From assembly GCA_934700415.1 (NCBI GenBank), contig CAKUXN010000005.1, positions 1 through 21,222 on the forward strand: a stretch of 21,222 nucleotides of DNA, written 5' to 3'. Shown here in pieces: positions 1-6,929 of this stretch (position 1 is its first letter; every line of letters starts with the position of its first letter). This DNA is from an uncultured Candidatus Saccharibacteria bacterium (GTDB taxonomy: Bacteria > Patescibacteriota > Saccharimonadia > Saccharimonadales > Saccharimonadaceae). The position numbers were made by a program, and so were the translations under genes. A model generated the notes under the pieces. That model was given only the letters and a program-made list of their open reading frames with translations. It made no database searches and was not told the origin of the DNA.

Positions 1-13
1 TGCGTAGCAAAAT

Positions 14-42
14 TTGTCCGATAAGCGTCAAAATGGTATAAT
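14..42 (+). promoter_or_regulatory. Promoter of the S51 peptidase gene (leaderless type)
   Basis: A -35-like TTGTCC (14-19) is followed, after 17 bases, by TATAAT (37-42) preceded by TGG, an extended -10. The ATG at 50 begins 7 bases after the -10 box, where transcription would be expected to start. No Shine-Dalgarno can fit in between. Confidence 0.7.
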
Positions 43-49
43 AATTTGC

Positions 50-718
50 ATGAAAGCCGTACTGTCGTCAAAACTATCTCTAAGTGATTATCAACTTTTT
101 ACACTCCACAAATTTTTAGGCAAAGATAGCCTAAGAGACGTAAAAATTCTTTTCGTTTTTGATGCGGTTGGCGACAATAAAGATAATTTGCCAGAATGGA
201 CATATAGAGATGTAGAAAAACTTAGGTCGCTTGGCGCCAAAGTTATTTTATACAGTTTATCCGAAGACGGTATTGATCAGAAAATACTAGAATCAGACAT
301 TCTTTTCTTCGAAGGCGGCTCTACTCCGAGATTGCTCCAAGCGATTAAAAAATCTCAAATCATGGATATTATTAATTCCGATTTATGTGACAATAAAATC
401 TGGTTCGGCATTAGTGCTGGCGGCTGTGTGCTGTCCAAAAAATGTTACAGCAGTTGCGAGAAGTGGTTTATTGAGAATCCAGAGGAAGAACCGGCTGATG
501 GGCTATGCAAAGACGGAGATTTTGTCTTTATCCCACATTTTAAGAGCAAAGATTTTTCAGAAAACACCGAAGATAATTTAAAATTTGTAAAAGAAAAATT
601 GAATGGCCTTACGGCGATTATCGGTACTGATTCTTGCATGGTAACCGGAATTATAAAAAATAATCTTTTTATTCCTGCCAAAAAACACATGAATTCGTTT
701 TTATTGAACAATAAATAG
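50..718 (+). CDS. Peptidase S51-family (dipeptidase E-like) protein
   Basis: The 222-residue product resembles the S51 peptidase family (PepE/cyanophycinase fold), cytosolic serine peptidases; E. coli PepE cleaves Asp-Xaa dipeptides. Visible motifs are EGGSTPRLLQ (residues 88-97), a nucleophile elbow GISAGG (120-125, Ser122) and IPHF (161-164, His163), spaced as expected for Ser and His of this family. Length is close to E. coli PepE (229 aa). There is no signal peptide or membrane segment. The start is placed at 50 rather than an upstream in-frame TTG at 14 because the TTG is part of the -35 element and the ATG lies directly behind the -10 box. The gene stands alone and is visibly more AT-rich than ftsK or the pilus genes, next to a recombinase remnant, so it may be acquired. 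The true substrate cannot be read from the sequence. Confidence 0.8.
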   Translation: MKAVLSSKLSLSDYQLFTLHKFLGKDSLRDVKILFVFDAVGDNKDNLPEWTYRDVEKLRSLGAKVILYSLSEDGIDQKILESDILFFEGGSTPRLLQAIKKSQIMDIINSDLCDNKIWFGISAGGCVLSKKCYSSCEKWFIENPEEEPADGLCKDGDFVFIPHFKSKDFSENTEDNLKFVKEKLNGLTAIIGTDSCMVTGIIKNNLFIPAKKHMNSFLLNNK

Positions 719-745
719 TACACACCGAAAAATAGTCAAGATTAA

Positions 746-1279
746 ACTGATTGCCTCTTTCGATCACTCCCGATCCAAAAAAACAGGAAGCTAAGAAATG
801 GTGATACTAGATACCCTATCCCGGAGGAAGAATACAAAAAACTAAAGTTAGAACCCAATGAAGCGCACGCATCAAAAAATGCGTTCTACGAAGAACAAAG
901 AAAGACGCTTCTAGCAAGACGAAGCCAACTTTCGAACCGACAGAAGAAAGCCTATGATATGCTCATGGATGGTTGTATTACTCCAGAACAATATAACGAA
1001 AATAATGAACGCTATGCGGAAGAGCTAAATACACTACAGAAGCAAGAATCGCAATTGGATAGCGCAGACCAAAACTTCTATGTCACCGTTGGCTATCTGT
1101 TGGAGCTTTTCAAAAACGCAAAAACATTGTATGCCGGAGCAAATACTGATGAAAAACGAGAAATTCTCAAATTGCTACTTTCGAACATAGAATTAGACGG
1201 TAAAAACATCATTTTTACCCTAAAAAACCATTTGATACACTGGTTTCTATATCAAATGGTTCTTTATGGCTGGGGATGA
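746..1279 (+). pseudogene. C-terminal remnant of a large serine recombinase
   Basis: A frame open from 746 (after a TAA at 743-745) to the TGA at 1279 encodes the distal part of a large serine recombinase. Recognisable pieces are a GDTRYPIPEEEYKKL stretch, a long charged coiled-coil with many K/E/Q residues (about 860-1080), and the characteristic tail with LLELFKNAKTLY, ANTDEKREILKLLLSNIELDG and IIFTLKN. The catalytic resolvase domain with its Ser and Arg residues, and the zinc-ribbon start, are missing; upstream is only the peptidase gene. No start codon with a ribosome site is visible, although an ATG at 959 would give 106 codons. The last few codons read through an inverted repeat into a tRNA fragment. 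I read it as a decayed integrative element. The homology call is from family resemblance, not a search. Confidence 0.75.
1226..1261. repeat. Perfect 12-bp inverted repeat at the end of the recombinase remnant
   Basis: AACCATTTGATA (1226-1237) and its exact reverse complement TATCAAATGGTT (1250-1261) flank a 12-base loop, just before the tRNA 3'-end fragment. It could be a hairpin terminator of the former recombinase gene or part of an attachment/crossover region. The weak T-run after it (TCTTTAT) makes a strong intrinsic terminator unlikely. Confidence 0.7.
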
Positions 1280-1288
1280 GGGATTCGA
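1267..1288 (-). other. tRNA 3'-end fragment, probable attachment-site remnant
   Basis: On the minus strand the sequence reads TCGAATCCC, then TCATCCCCA, then GCCA. This matches the layout of a tRNA from the T-loop to the encoded CCA: 5-nt T-stem strand, 7-nt acceptor strand, discriminator G, CCA. The similarity stops at the T-loop. A TGGGGAT acceptor with G73 is typical of tRNA-Gln, but the acceptor differs from the intact tRNA-Gln just downstream. It lies at the end of the recombinase remnant, as expected for an att site left by an element that used a tRNA gene. Confidence 0.6.
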
Positions 1289-1342
1289 TTGGAGCGAAGC
1301 GACAACGATATCCTCGCTTTTCCAGTTTTTGTGAAACAAAAA

Positions 1343-1417
1343 TGGCTGGACCGGCAGGATTCGAACCTGCGAATGCTGGGACCAAAACCCAGTGCCTTAC
1401 CGCTTGGCGACGGTCCA
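1343..1417 (-). tRNA. tRNA-Gln (anticodon TTG)
   Basis: The minus strand folds as a complete tRNA of 75 nt. The acceptor TGGACCG pairs with CGGTCCA, followed by discriminator G and an encoded CCA (1345-1343). The D-arm contains AAGCGGTAAGGC. The anticodon stem CTGGG/CCCAG encloses the loop TTTTGGT, giving anticodon TTG. The T-arm contains GGTTCGAATCC. The U1-A72 pair and G73 are glutamine identity elements. Its 3' end faces the recombinase remnant. Confidence 0.95.
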
Positions 1418-1427
1418 ATACTCGCTA

Positions 1428-1456
1428 ATTCTAGCACAATTCACCAAAAATCGCAA
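1428..1456 (-). promoter_or_regulatory. Promoter of tRNA-Gln
   Basis: Read on the minus strand: -35 TTGCGA (1456-1451), a 17-base spacer ending in TGC, and -10 TAGAAT (1433-1428). The tRNA 5' end begins 10 bases further on. Confidence 0.7.
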
Positions 1457-1511
1457 CGATATTCCCATCACAAGCTCAAAAGCTCAAAACCGCAAAAGCT
1501 CAAAACCCCAA

Positions 1512-2261
1512 TTACACTTCCGCCACTATCGCCGTACGGTCATTCGTCACTGGCGATTTTCTCACTAGCTCGTTCGTCGCTTTGGTCGCCGAACTAGCTT
1601 GTTCCACAATATTACCCAAATCACTCCCCACTTCTATACCGCTTGAGCAAAACACTACCTTATCTCCTTTACTCAAAATCAATTCACCCGCCTGTTTCAC
1701 TCTAAGATCACTATGTCCCAAAAGGTTTTCATTGCCACTTTTGTCCCCAGTCAGCTGATTTGCCTTACCATCTCTTACATGATATAGTCTTGAGCTCCCC
1801 ACGGAAGCATATAGTAGCACCTTATCGCCATTTTTTTCCACGATTCTGCCAATAGTACCACTTGCAAATCCAGCCGTATCATCATAATGCACTGTATCGC
1901 TCGCCGATTCCAAAATGTCCACTAAATCCTCGACCCTCTCAGGCTTTTCCTCCTCAAGCATATCCTTCATCTCAAGCAGTGCCAAGTTTGCCGCAGCGGT
2001 AACTTTTTCATTATCTGCATCATCAAATACTCCAAAAATTCCATCCTTCGGATCACAATAAAAGGCATCCCCGCCACTAGCACTAGACTCTTTATTCGCC
2101 GCAGCCACTCCAGAATCACTTACTATGCTATCTTTTTCACCTTTTTCGCCCCAATTACGAAGCCCAAGTAGCCTTTTTCCTAGCCTTCTTCGCCAGCTCC
2201 AATCCTGGGAAGATTCATTTTTTTCGTTATTACCAGTCTTTGTTGCTTCATTATTTCTCAT
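1512..2261 (-). CDS. Degenerate PP2C-type (PPM family) phosphatase-like protein
   Basis: The 249-residue protein has a charged, probably flexible N-terminus (about 60 residues with an RRRLGKRLLGLRNWG basic patch) followed by a PPM/PP2C-like domain. Visible PPM elements are GDAFYCDPKDGIFGVFDDA (Asp65 and Asp80 by my count; the second normally sits in DGxGG, here DDADN), LLYASVGSSRLYHVRDG, an LSKGDKVVFCSSGIEV strand-turn, and a C-terminal NDRTAIV replacing the usual DDxT. The metal Asp residues are partly kept but the glycines are not, so it could be a divergent phosphatase or an inactive sensor. No membrane segment is seen. The start is the ATG at 2261 because TATAAT on the minus strand ends 7 bases before it; a longer in-frame start at 2294 would lie upstream of that promoter. 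It is divergent from ftsK. Confidence 0.65.
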   Translation of the reverse strand: MRNNEATKTGNNEKNESSQDWSWRRRLGKRLLGLRNWGEKGEKDSIVSDSGVAAANKESSASGGDAFYCDPKDGIFGVFDDADNEKVTAAANLALLEMKDMLEEEKPERVEDLVDILESASDTVHYDDTAGFASGTIGRIVEKNGDKVLLYASVGSSRLYHVRDGKANQLTGDKSGNENLLGHSDLRVKQAGELILSKGDKVVFCSSGIEVGSDLGNIVEQASSATKATNELVRKSPVTNDRTAIVAEV

Positions 2262-2268
2262 GCCTCTC

Positions 2269-2277
2269 ATTATAACA
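2269..2277 (-). promoter_or_regulatory. Extended -10 promoter of the PP2C-like gene (leaderless type)
   Basis: The minus strand reads TGT-TATAAT (2277-2269), with ATG beginning at 2261 after 7 bases. No good -35 is visible at 17 bases, so recognition would rest on the extended -10. Confidence 0.65.
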
Positions 2278-2299
2278 CCTATTACGGCAATCATTCCTC

Positions 2300-2328
2300 T
2301 TGTGTTTTCTTAAAAAGTGTGCTATAAT
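2300..2328 (+). promoter_or_regulatory. Promoter of ftsK (leaderless type)
   Basis: TTGTGT (2300-2305), a 17-base spacer ending in TGC, and TATAAT (2323-2328). The ftsK ATG is at 2337, 8 bases after the -10 box, with no Shine-Dalgarno between. Confidence 0.75.
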
Positions 2329-2336
2329 TAAAGTAT

Positions 2337-4559
2337 ATGTCAGCGAAAAGACGAAAATCCACACGAAAACGCACCAAGGCCAGGAAAGAAGCCCCTGTCA
2401 CTCACGAACTTCCCGGTGGTTTCTGGCGCCAAATTGTCGCCGTTCTCATGATTACACTTTCAGTTTTTTTCGTAATTACTTGGTTTGGCCATGGCGGTTC
2501 CGCTCTTAATCTTGTACATAAATTCATTCTTTCCGGCATCGGCGCAGCCACTTATTTTATCCCCGCCCTTCTCACTTACCTTGCCGTCAAAATTTTCCGT
2601 AGCGAGAACAACCGTGTTGCCGTTCCAGTCTATATTGCCAGTATTTTGATGATTTTCTGGATTTCTGGCATTGCCGCGATTTGGCAAAGCGGCGGCACCG
2701 TCGGCAAATGGTTAAACGACCTCATGTTGAAAGCTCTCGATCAAGGCTTTGTCATATGCATATATATAGTATTGATTTTCATTACTACCGCCTTCATTTT
2801 GCAACTTTCACCGATTACTTTCTTTAAAGGCACCAAAAATTTAGTCAAGCCGAGCAAAAATCTTACTCACGACAAAGACGGCGACAAGCTTGGCCAACTC
2901 GAAATCAAAGTCAATTCTGGTCTCACTCCTGCTTCCTCCGAACCTAAGGCCGACCTCAAAAAAGGCCTCTTCGCTCACAAAGCTCCCAAAATCAATTTAC
3001 CAGCCAAGTCGGAGCCAGCCAAAGCCGCTCCTGAAAAGGTCGAAGAAAAAGCTCTCACCGCCATCACCGATCCCGACTGGAAGATGCCATCTACCACTTT
3101 GCTCAGCAAAAAACAATCCCCTCAAGATCCAGGCAACGTCAAGCAGAATGCTTACATCATCCAAAAGACCTTCTCCGAGTTTGGCATTGAAGTCGAAATG
3201 GAAGATGCCAACGTTGGCCCACGCGTCACTCAGTATACCTTAAGAGCTCCAGGTGGTGTCAACCTTGCCAAAATTTCCGCTCGCGACAAAGAGCTCGCCT
3301 ATAATTTATCCGCCAAGACGGTACGTATTGAGGCTCCTATCCCAGGCACTCAGCTTATCGGTGTAGAAGTACCAAATGTTCGCCCAGCTTCAGTCTCATT
3401 AAGAGGTATTATCGAAAGCGAAGAATGGAAGAGCGATCACGACCCGCTTACCTTTGCCGTTGGTAAAGATATTTCTGGTAAGCCAGTTGTTGCAAACCTC
3501 GCCAGCATGCCACACCTTCTTATTGCCGGTACCACTGGTTCCGGTAAGTCCGTCATGACGAACACTCTCATCATGTCGTTACTTTACCGCAACGCTCCGT
3601 CCGACATGCGCCTTATCATCGTCGACCCAAAGCAGGTCGAAATGGTCGCCTATAACGACATCCCACACCTTTTGACGCCAGTTATTACCGATACTTCCAA
3701 GGCTCTTTCAGCCATGAAATGGGCTGTCGGTGAAATGGATCGTCGCTACTCTCAAATGGCCGAAGAAAAAGTCAAAAAAATCACCGAATACAACAAGAAA
3801 ATGGAGCAAAAGCAAAAAGAAGGCACCACTGAAGAAGACAAAAACGCCGCTAAGATGCCTTACATTGTCATCGTAATCGATGAAATGTCCGACCTCATGA
3901 TGCAAGCCTCGAAAGAGCTCGAGCCACTCATCGTTCGTATTGCTCAGCTCGGCCGTGCCGCTGGTATGCATCTCGTTCTTGCTACTCAGAAGCCAATCGT
4001 CAAAGTTATCACCGGCCTCATCAAAGGCAACATCCCTTCCCGTATCGCTTTCCGCGTTACGAATTCCATGGAATCTCGCATCATTCTAGATATCTCGGGT
4101 GCCGAAAAGTTGCTCGGTCAAGGCGACATGCTCCTTTCTACCGAAAAGACTTTAAATGGTCCTGAGCGTATTCAGGGTGCCTGGTCTCCAGACGATGATA
4201 TCGAAAAGGTCACCAATTTCTTGCGCGCTCAGCGCCCAGCTCAGTACAACGACGAAGTCATCGCTCAGACTGTAGCCATCAAAGGTATGTCTAGTGGCGG
4301 TGGTGACGATGGTTTCAGTATCAGTTTTGATCCGAATGACCCTACCGTTCGTCGTGCCGTTGAAGTCACGTTAAACAAAGGCAATTTCAGTACTGCCAAT
4401 CTCCAAGTCTACCTCAGCAAAGGTCACGCCTATGTTAACCGTCTCGCTATTTGGTTTGAACAGATTGGTGTCATCGGCCCACAAAATGGCAACAAGCCTC
4501 GCGATCTTCTCATCTCTTCCATGGAAGAATTTGACCAATTAGCGAACATTGACGGGTGA
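2337..4559 (+). CDS. ftsK: DNA translocase FtsK/SpoIIIE
   Basis: This is a membrane-anchored, ATP-driven double-stranded DNA pump that clears and aligns chromosomes at the division septum. The 740-residue protein has a basic N-terminus, four hydrophobic segments (about residues 34-54, 62-88, 97-118 and 137-160), a charged linker to about 255, then the motor. The Walker A AGTTGSGKS is near residue 398, DPKQVEM follows, and the Walker B IVIVIDEM is near 510. A winged-helix gamma domain (NLQVYLSKGHAYVNRLAIWFEQIGVIG split across about 680-720) would read polar KOPS-like DNA motifs. All canonical parts are present, at the short end of the family's length. The last codons and TGA stop (GAC GGG TGA) fall inside the left end of a repeat element, so the original C-terminus may have been altered. 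It is transcribed alone from a leaderless promoter. Confidence 0.95.
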   Translation: MSAKRRKSTRKRTKARKEAPVTHELPGGFWRQIVAVLMITLSVFFVITWFGHGGSALNLVHKFILSGIGAATYFIPALLTYLAVKIFRSENNRVAVPVYIASILMIFWISGIAAIWQSGGTVGKWLNDLMLKALDQGFVICIYIVLIFITTAFILQLSPITFFKGTKNLVKPSKNLTHDKDGDKLGQLEIKVNSGLTPASSEPKADLKKGLFAHKAPKINLPAKSEPAKAAPEKVEEKALTAITDPDWKMPSTTLLSKKQSPQDPGNVKQNAYIIQKTFSEFGIEVEMEDANVGPRVTQYTLRAPGGVNLAKISARDKELAYNLSAKTVRIEAPIPGTQLIGVEVPNVRPASVSLRGIIESEEWKSDHDPLTFAVGKDISGKPVVANLASMPHLLIAGTTGSGKSVMTNTLIMSLLYRNAPSDMRLIIVDPKQVEMVAYNDIPHLLTPVITDTSKALSAMKWAVGEMDRRYSQMAEEKVKKITEYNKKMEQKQKEGTTEEDKNAAKMPYIVIVIDEMSDLMMQASKELEPLIVRIAQLGRAAGMHLVLATQKPIVKVITGLIKGNIPSRIAFRVTNSMESRIILDISGAEKLLGQGDMLLSTEKTLNGPERIQGAWSPDDDIEKVTNFLRAQRPAQYNDEVIAQTVAIKGMSSGGGDDGFSISFDPNDPTVRRAVEVTLNKGNFSTANLQVYLSKGHAYVNRLAIWFEQIGVIGPQNGNKPRDLLISSMEEFDQLANIDG

Positions 4560-4600
4560 CGGTCCCGGAGTGGGGAGAAAAAGGGACGGCAGGACCCGTC
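4551..4600. repeat. Repeat element copy 1 (GACGGGT...ACCCGTC), overlapping the ftsK stop
   Basis: This 50-bp unit starts with GACGGGTGACGG (4551-4562) and ends with GGCAGGACCCGTC (4588-4600). The ends GACGGGT and ACCCGTC are inverted repeats, and an inner pair GTCCC (4562-4566)/GGGAC (4583-4587) allows a nested hairpin. The same two end sequences recur at 7499-7574 with a different, longer middle. This copy provides the TGA stop of ftsK and ends 7 bases before the metK -35. Confidence 0.7.
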
Positions 4601-4607
4601 GGAGGCA

Positions 4608-4636
4608 TTGCCATTTAATTTACTCTTTGTTACAAT
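4608..4636 (+). promoter_or_regulatory. Promoter of metK
   Basis: TTGCCA (4608-4613), a 17-base spacer ending in TGT, and TACAAT (4631-4636). Transcription would start near 4643, just before the riboswitch P1 helix. Confidence 0.7.
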
Positions 4637-4644
4637 AGAATAAT

Positions 4645-4735
4645 AATATCAAGAAGGAGCGAGGGAACGGCCCGCAGAACTCCTGCCAACCTAGCTTAGC
4701 CAAGGTGGTAAATCCGACCAGAAAGGAAAGATATG
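4645..4735 (+). promoter_or_regulatory. SAM-I (S-box) type riboswitch controlling metK translation
   Basis: The leader carries the S-box landmarks in order: ATATC-AAGA at the 5' side of P1 (4646-4654), P2 AGGAG (4655-4659)/CTCCT (4680-4684), the GAGGGAACGGCCCG core (4661-4674) whose loop GG can form the pseudoknot, GCCAACC (4685-4691), P3 ACCT (4689-4692)/AGGT (4703-4706), the GGTGGTAAATCC junction/P4 region (4704-4715), and GAAAGGAAAGATAT closing P1 (GATAT 4730-4734). The metK Shine-Dalgarno (AAGGAAA, 4723-4729) lies in the J4/1 strand and the start codon ATG (4733-4735) is inside P1. SAM binding would therefore hide the start directly. No terminator hairpin is seen, so control is probably translational. 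The family call is by consensus memory, not a covariance search. Confidence 0.85.
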
Positions 4736-5701
4736 TTCTATCGAACTGCGGAGAGCGTTTCTCCGAAACATCCAGACAAACTATGTGACCAAATTAGCGA
4801 CGCTATCCTAGACGCTTATTTAGAAAAAGACCCCAACGCTCGCGTTGCCGCTGAGACTTGTGGTGGCCACGGAGTAGTTTTTGTGACTGGCGAAATCACC
4901 AGCACTGCCGACAATATAGATATTGAAAAAATCGTCAAACGTATTGCAGGTGACGATATCGAAGTCCATACCAAAATTGTCAAGCAATCTCCTGAAATCG
5001 CCAATGGTGTCGATACCGGTGGTGCTGGCGACCAGGGAATTATGATTGGCTACGCCACCGACGAAACCGAAGAGCTACTTCCTCTCGAAGTCGTATTGAG
5101 CCGTAAGCTCAATCAATTTATTTATGACAAACATCCATACGACGGCAAGACGCAAGTTACTATCGCTCCTGATGGCACGATTGCATCTATCGTCGCCAGC
5201 TTCCAAAATGTCTCAAAAGCCGAGCTCGAGAGACTCGTCCAGCAGTTTATTAAGGACAATAAATTAAAAGGTAAATTGGAATTGCACTTAAACCCTGCTG
5301 GGGATTGGCATCAGGGCGGCTTTGACGCTGATACCGGGCTTACCGGCCGTAAACTCATTGTTGATAATTATGGCCCCCGCATCGCTATCGGTGGTGGCTG
5401 CTATTCAGGCAAGGATGCTACCAAAGTGGATCGTTCTGCTGCCTACATGGCTCGCAAAATCGCCGTAGATTATTTGAAAAACCGTCACGCTCACGAAGTA
5501 CTCGTCCGCCTTGCATACGCCATTGGCAAAGCCGAGCCACTAGAGCAGACGGTCATCATTGACGGAGAGCCCGAAGAAATCACAGGCTACGATCTTACTC
5601 CTTGCGGCATCATCACGGCTCTTGATTTGAAGCGCCCCATTTATGAAGAAACCGCCAAATATGGTCATTACGGCCATAATAACTTCCCTTGGGACAAATA
5701 A
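4733..5701 (+). CDS. metK: S-adenosylmethionine synthetase
   Basis: The cytosolic enzyme makes S-adenosylmethionine from methionine and ATP. The 322-residue protein shows the SESVSPKHPDKLCDQISDA-type N-terminus (AESVSPKHPDKLC, residues 4-16), a GGAGDQGIMIGYATDET motif (about 95-111), GGFDADTGLTGRK (P-loop-like, about 198-210) and GGGCYSGKDATKVDRSAAY (about 223-241). It is about 60 residues shorter than E. coli MetK (384), mostly in loops, but all three domains seem present. The start is fixed by the SD AAGGAAA, 3 bases upstream, and by overlap with the riboswitch P1. Transcription appears monocistronic. Feedback by its own product through the riboswitch fits the enzyme's role. Confidence 0.95.
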   Translation: MFYRTAESVSPKHPDKLCDQISDAILDAYLEKDPNARVAAETCGGHGVVFVTGEITSTADNIDIEKIVKRIAGDDIEVHTKIVKQSPEIANGVDTGGAGDQGIMIGYATDETEELLPLEVVLSRKLNQFIYDKHPYDGKTQVTIAPDGTIASIVASFQNVSKAELERLVQQFIKDNKLKGKLELHLNPAGDWHQGGFDADTGLTGRKLIVDNYGPRIAIGGGCYSGKDATKVDRSAAYMARKIAVDYLKNRHAHEVLVRLAYAIGKAEPLEQTVIIDGEPEEITGYDLTPCGIITALDLKRPIYEETAKYGHYGHNNFPWDK

Positions 5702-5767
5702 TTTTTCAGTTTTCTAAAATGTATGCTAGCCTAACAGATATAAGGTCACTAGCAAAACAATCTACTC

Positions 5768-5796
5768 TTTTCAAAACTCCTCATCTGTGATATAAT
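5768..5796 (+). promoter_or_regulatory. Promoter of the rpsF-ssb-rpsR-efp-tlyA operon
   Basis: A weak -35 TTTTCA (5768-5773), 17 bases, then TGA-TATAAT (extended -10, hexamer 5791-5796). The expected transcription start near 5803 leaves a leader of about 80 nt before rpsF. Confidence 0.7.
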
Positions 5797-5810
5797 AAAA
5801 AAATAATATC

Positions 5811-5880
5811 AGCTCAGCAAACGAGCCAACCCCCTAGTCATGCAGGTAGGGAAGAGCAGCGTTTGCTTTAACCAAAGGAG
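5811..5880 (+). promoter_or_regulatory. Structured 5' leader of rpsF, candidate ribosomal-protein autoregulatory RNA
   Basis: An 8-bp stem AGCAAACG (5816-5823)/CGTTTGCT (5860-5867) encloses a smaller hairpin CCCTA (5832-5836)/TAGGG (5847-5851). A competing hairpin GCTC (5812-5815)/GAGC (5823-5826) overlaps the outer stem's 5' strand, so two states are possible. The Shine-Dalgarno AAAGGAG (5874-5880) lies just after the outer stem. S6:S18 autoregulatory leaders are known before rpsF in many bacteria, but I do not clearly see their conserved CCG-containing bulge here. Confidence 0.55.
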
Positions 5881-5884
5881 TATT

Positions 5885-6250
5885 ATGAAAGACTACGAAC
5901 TTTCTGTCCTCTATCATCCAGATTTAGAGACTAATCTGGACCCAGCTCTCACCAAAGTTAAGAAGCTTATTGAGTCAGCTGGTGGCAAAATCACAAAAGA
6001 AGACAATGATGGCAAGAAGCGCCTCGCTTATTCCATCAACGGTCAAGATTTTGCCGTCTATTATTATTATGATCTTCAGCTTCCAGCCGAAGCTCCCCTG
6101 AAGATCAGCAATACTCTCAACATCACCGACGAAGTCTTACGTTACCTTCTCGTTCGTGTTGACGAGCGTAAAGCCAAAATGGAAGCTCGCCGCAAAGCCA
6201 AAGCAGAGGATGCTGAATCTACCGATACTAACGAAGAACAAGGAGAATAA
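5885..6250 (+). CDS. rpsF: 30S ribosomal protein S6
   Basis: S6 binds S18 and helices 22/23 of 16S rRNA in the small-subunit platform. The 121-residue product has the typical start MKDYELSVLYHPDLE, the ferredoxin-like core with KLIESAGGKITKEDNDGKKRLAY and a VLRYLLVRVDERKA strand-helix end, plus an acidic E/D-rich tail (last 15 residues). The start at 5885 is preferred over an in-frame ATG at 5840, because the latter would read through the leader hairpin and lacks an SD, while 5885 has AAAGGAG 4 bases upstream. It is followed by ssb after 2 bases. Confidence 0.95.
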   Translation: MKDYELSVLYHPDLETNLDPALTKVKKLIESAGGKITKEDNDGKKRLAYSINGQDFAVYYYYDLQLPAEAPLKISNTLNITDEVLRYLLVRVDERKAKMEARRKAKAEDAESTDTNEEQGE

Positions 6251-6252
6251 TC

Positions 6253-6696
6253 ATGCGCGGATTTTCTAAAGCAATCATCACCGGTAACATCACACGTGAC
6301 CCAGAGCTACGCACTACACCTAGTGGCTCGTCGGTCTGCAGCTTTTCAGTTGCAGTCAATCGCACTTATCGTGATGCTAACGGCGAACAAAAAGAAGATG
6401 TTTCTTTTATTGATTGTTCTGCTTGGGGCAAGCTTGGCGAGATGATTTCTCAATATGCCAAGAAAGGTAGCGGTGTTCTCGTTTCTGGTCGCCTTAGCCA
6501 AAGAAGCTGGGAAGACAAAGAAACCAAGCAAAAACGCTCCCGTGTCGAAATCGTCGTCGAAGATTTCAATTTCACTGGTGGCGCCAATCGTGATGGTGGC
6601 CCTAGCTACAGCGCTCCAGCTACCGCTAGCTCTGCTTCTTCTGATGTCCCAGACGACATCCCAGAAGAAATCGATTTAAGCGATGTTCCATTTTAA
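6253..6696 (+). CDS. ssb: Single-stranded DNA-binding protein
   Basis: SSB coats single-stranded DNA during replication and repair and recruits partner enzymes through its C-terminal tip. The 147-residue protein has an OB fold over about residues 1-108 ([49 protein letters not shown]), a short Ser/Ala/Pro-rich linker and the acidic tip DLSDVPF, equivalent to DDDIPF in E. coli. The SD AAGGAG lies in the last codons of rpsF (translational coupling). The order rpsF-ssb-rpsR is the conserved bacterial arrangement. Confidence 0.95.
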   Translation: MRGFSKAIITGNITRDPELRTTPSGSSVCSFSVAVNRTYRDANGEQKEDVSFIDCSAWGKLGEMISQYAKKGSGVLVSGRLSQRSWEDKETKQKRSRVEIVVEDFNFTGGANRDGGPSYSAPATASSASSDVPDDIPEEIDLSDVPF

Positions 6697-6722
6697 TAAA
6701 AATAAGCGAAGGAAGGATGAAA

Positions 6723-6920
6723 ATGAAAAGATATAAGAATGATCCAAATCTTTATTTCGATTATCGTGACACCAAGACTTTGCAACGATATATCGATTCT
6801 TATGGCCGCATTGAGCCAATCGCCAAGACCGGTCTCTCTACTAAGCAACAACGCCAACTCGCTGTTGCCGTGAAGCGTGCTCGTCATCTAGCACTCTTAC
6901 CATTTGTGACAAATAATTAA
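6723..6920 (+). CDS. rpsR: 30S ribosomal protein S18
   Basis: S18 pairs with S6 on the platform of the small subunit. The 65-residue protein contains the family core [20 protein letters not shown] and [22 protein letters not shown] chose ATG 6723 rather than 6717: GGAAGG (6711-6716) abuts 6717 directly but is 6 bases from 6723, a proper Shine-Dalgarno spacing. The N-terminal cysteine/zinc motif of some S18 variants is absent. efp follows 9 bases after the stop. Confidence 0.95.
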   Translation: MKRYKNDPNLYFDYRDTKTLQRYIDSYGRIEPIAKTGLSTKQQRQLAVAVKRARHLALLPFVTNN

Positions 6921-6929
6921 GGAGTAATT

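Noticed and set aside
959..1279. A complete small gene starting at ATG 959
   Set aside because: The homologous frame continues upstream for about 60 codons and the ATG lacks a ribosome site, so this is the end of a larger, broken recombinase.
1472..1506. Tandem AAGCTCAAAA-like units between tRNA-Gln and the PP2C-like gene, possibly a CRISPR or iteron array
   Set aside because: Only three short, imperfect units without spacers; best seen as low-complexity sequence.
1289..1597. Plus-strand open frame of 102 codons across the tRNA-Gln region
   Set aside because: It runs through the antisense of a clear tRNA and into the antisense of the PP2C-like gene, with no ribosome site.
3708..3971. Minus-strand open frame opposite ftsK
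   Set aside because: Shadow of the conserved motor-domain codons on the other strand; no start signals and no plausible protein.
4551..4600. Copy 1 of the repeat as a simple ftsK terminator
   Set aside because: No T-run follows the hairpin, and the same ends occur at 7498-7575 inside a coding region, where a terminator makes no sense.
5840..5884. Longer rpsF start at ATG 5840
   Set aside because: It would translate the leader hairpin, lacks a Shine-Dalgarno, and S6 normally starts with the MKDYEL-like segment found at 5885.
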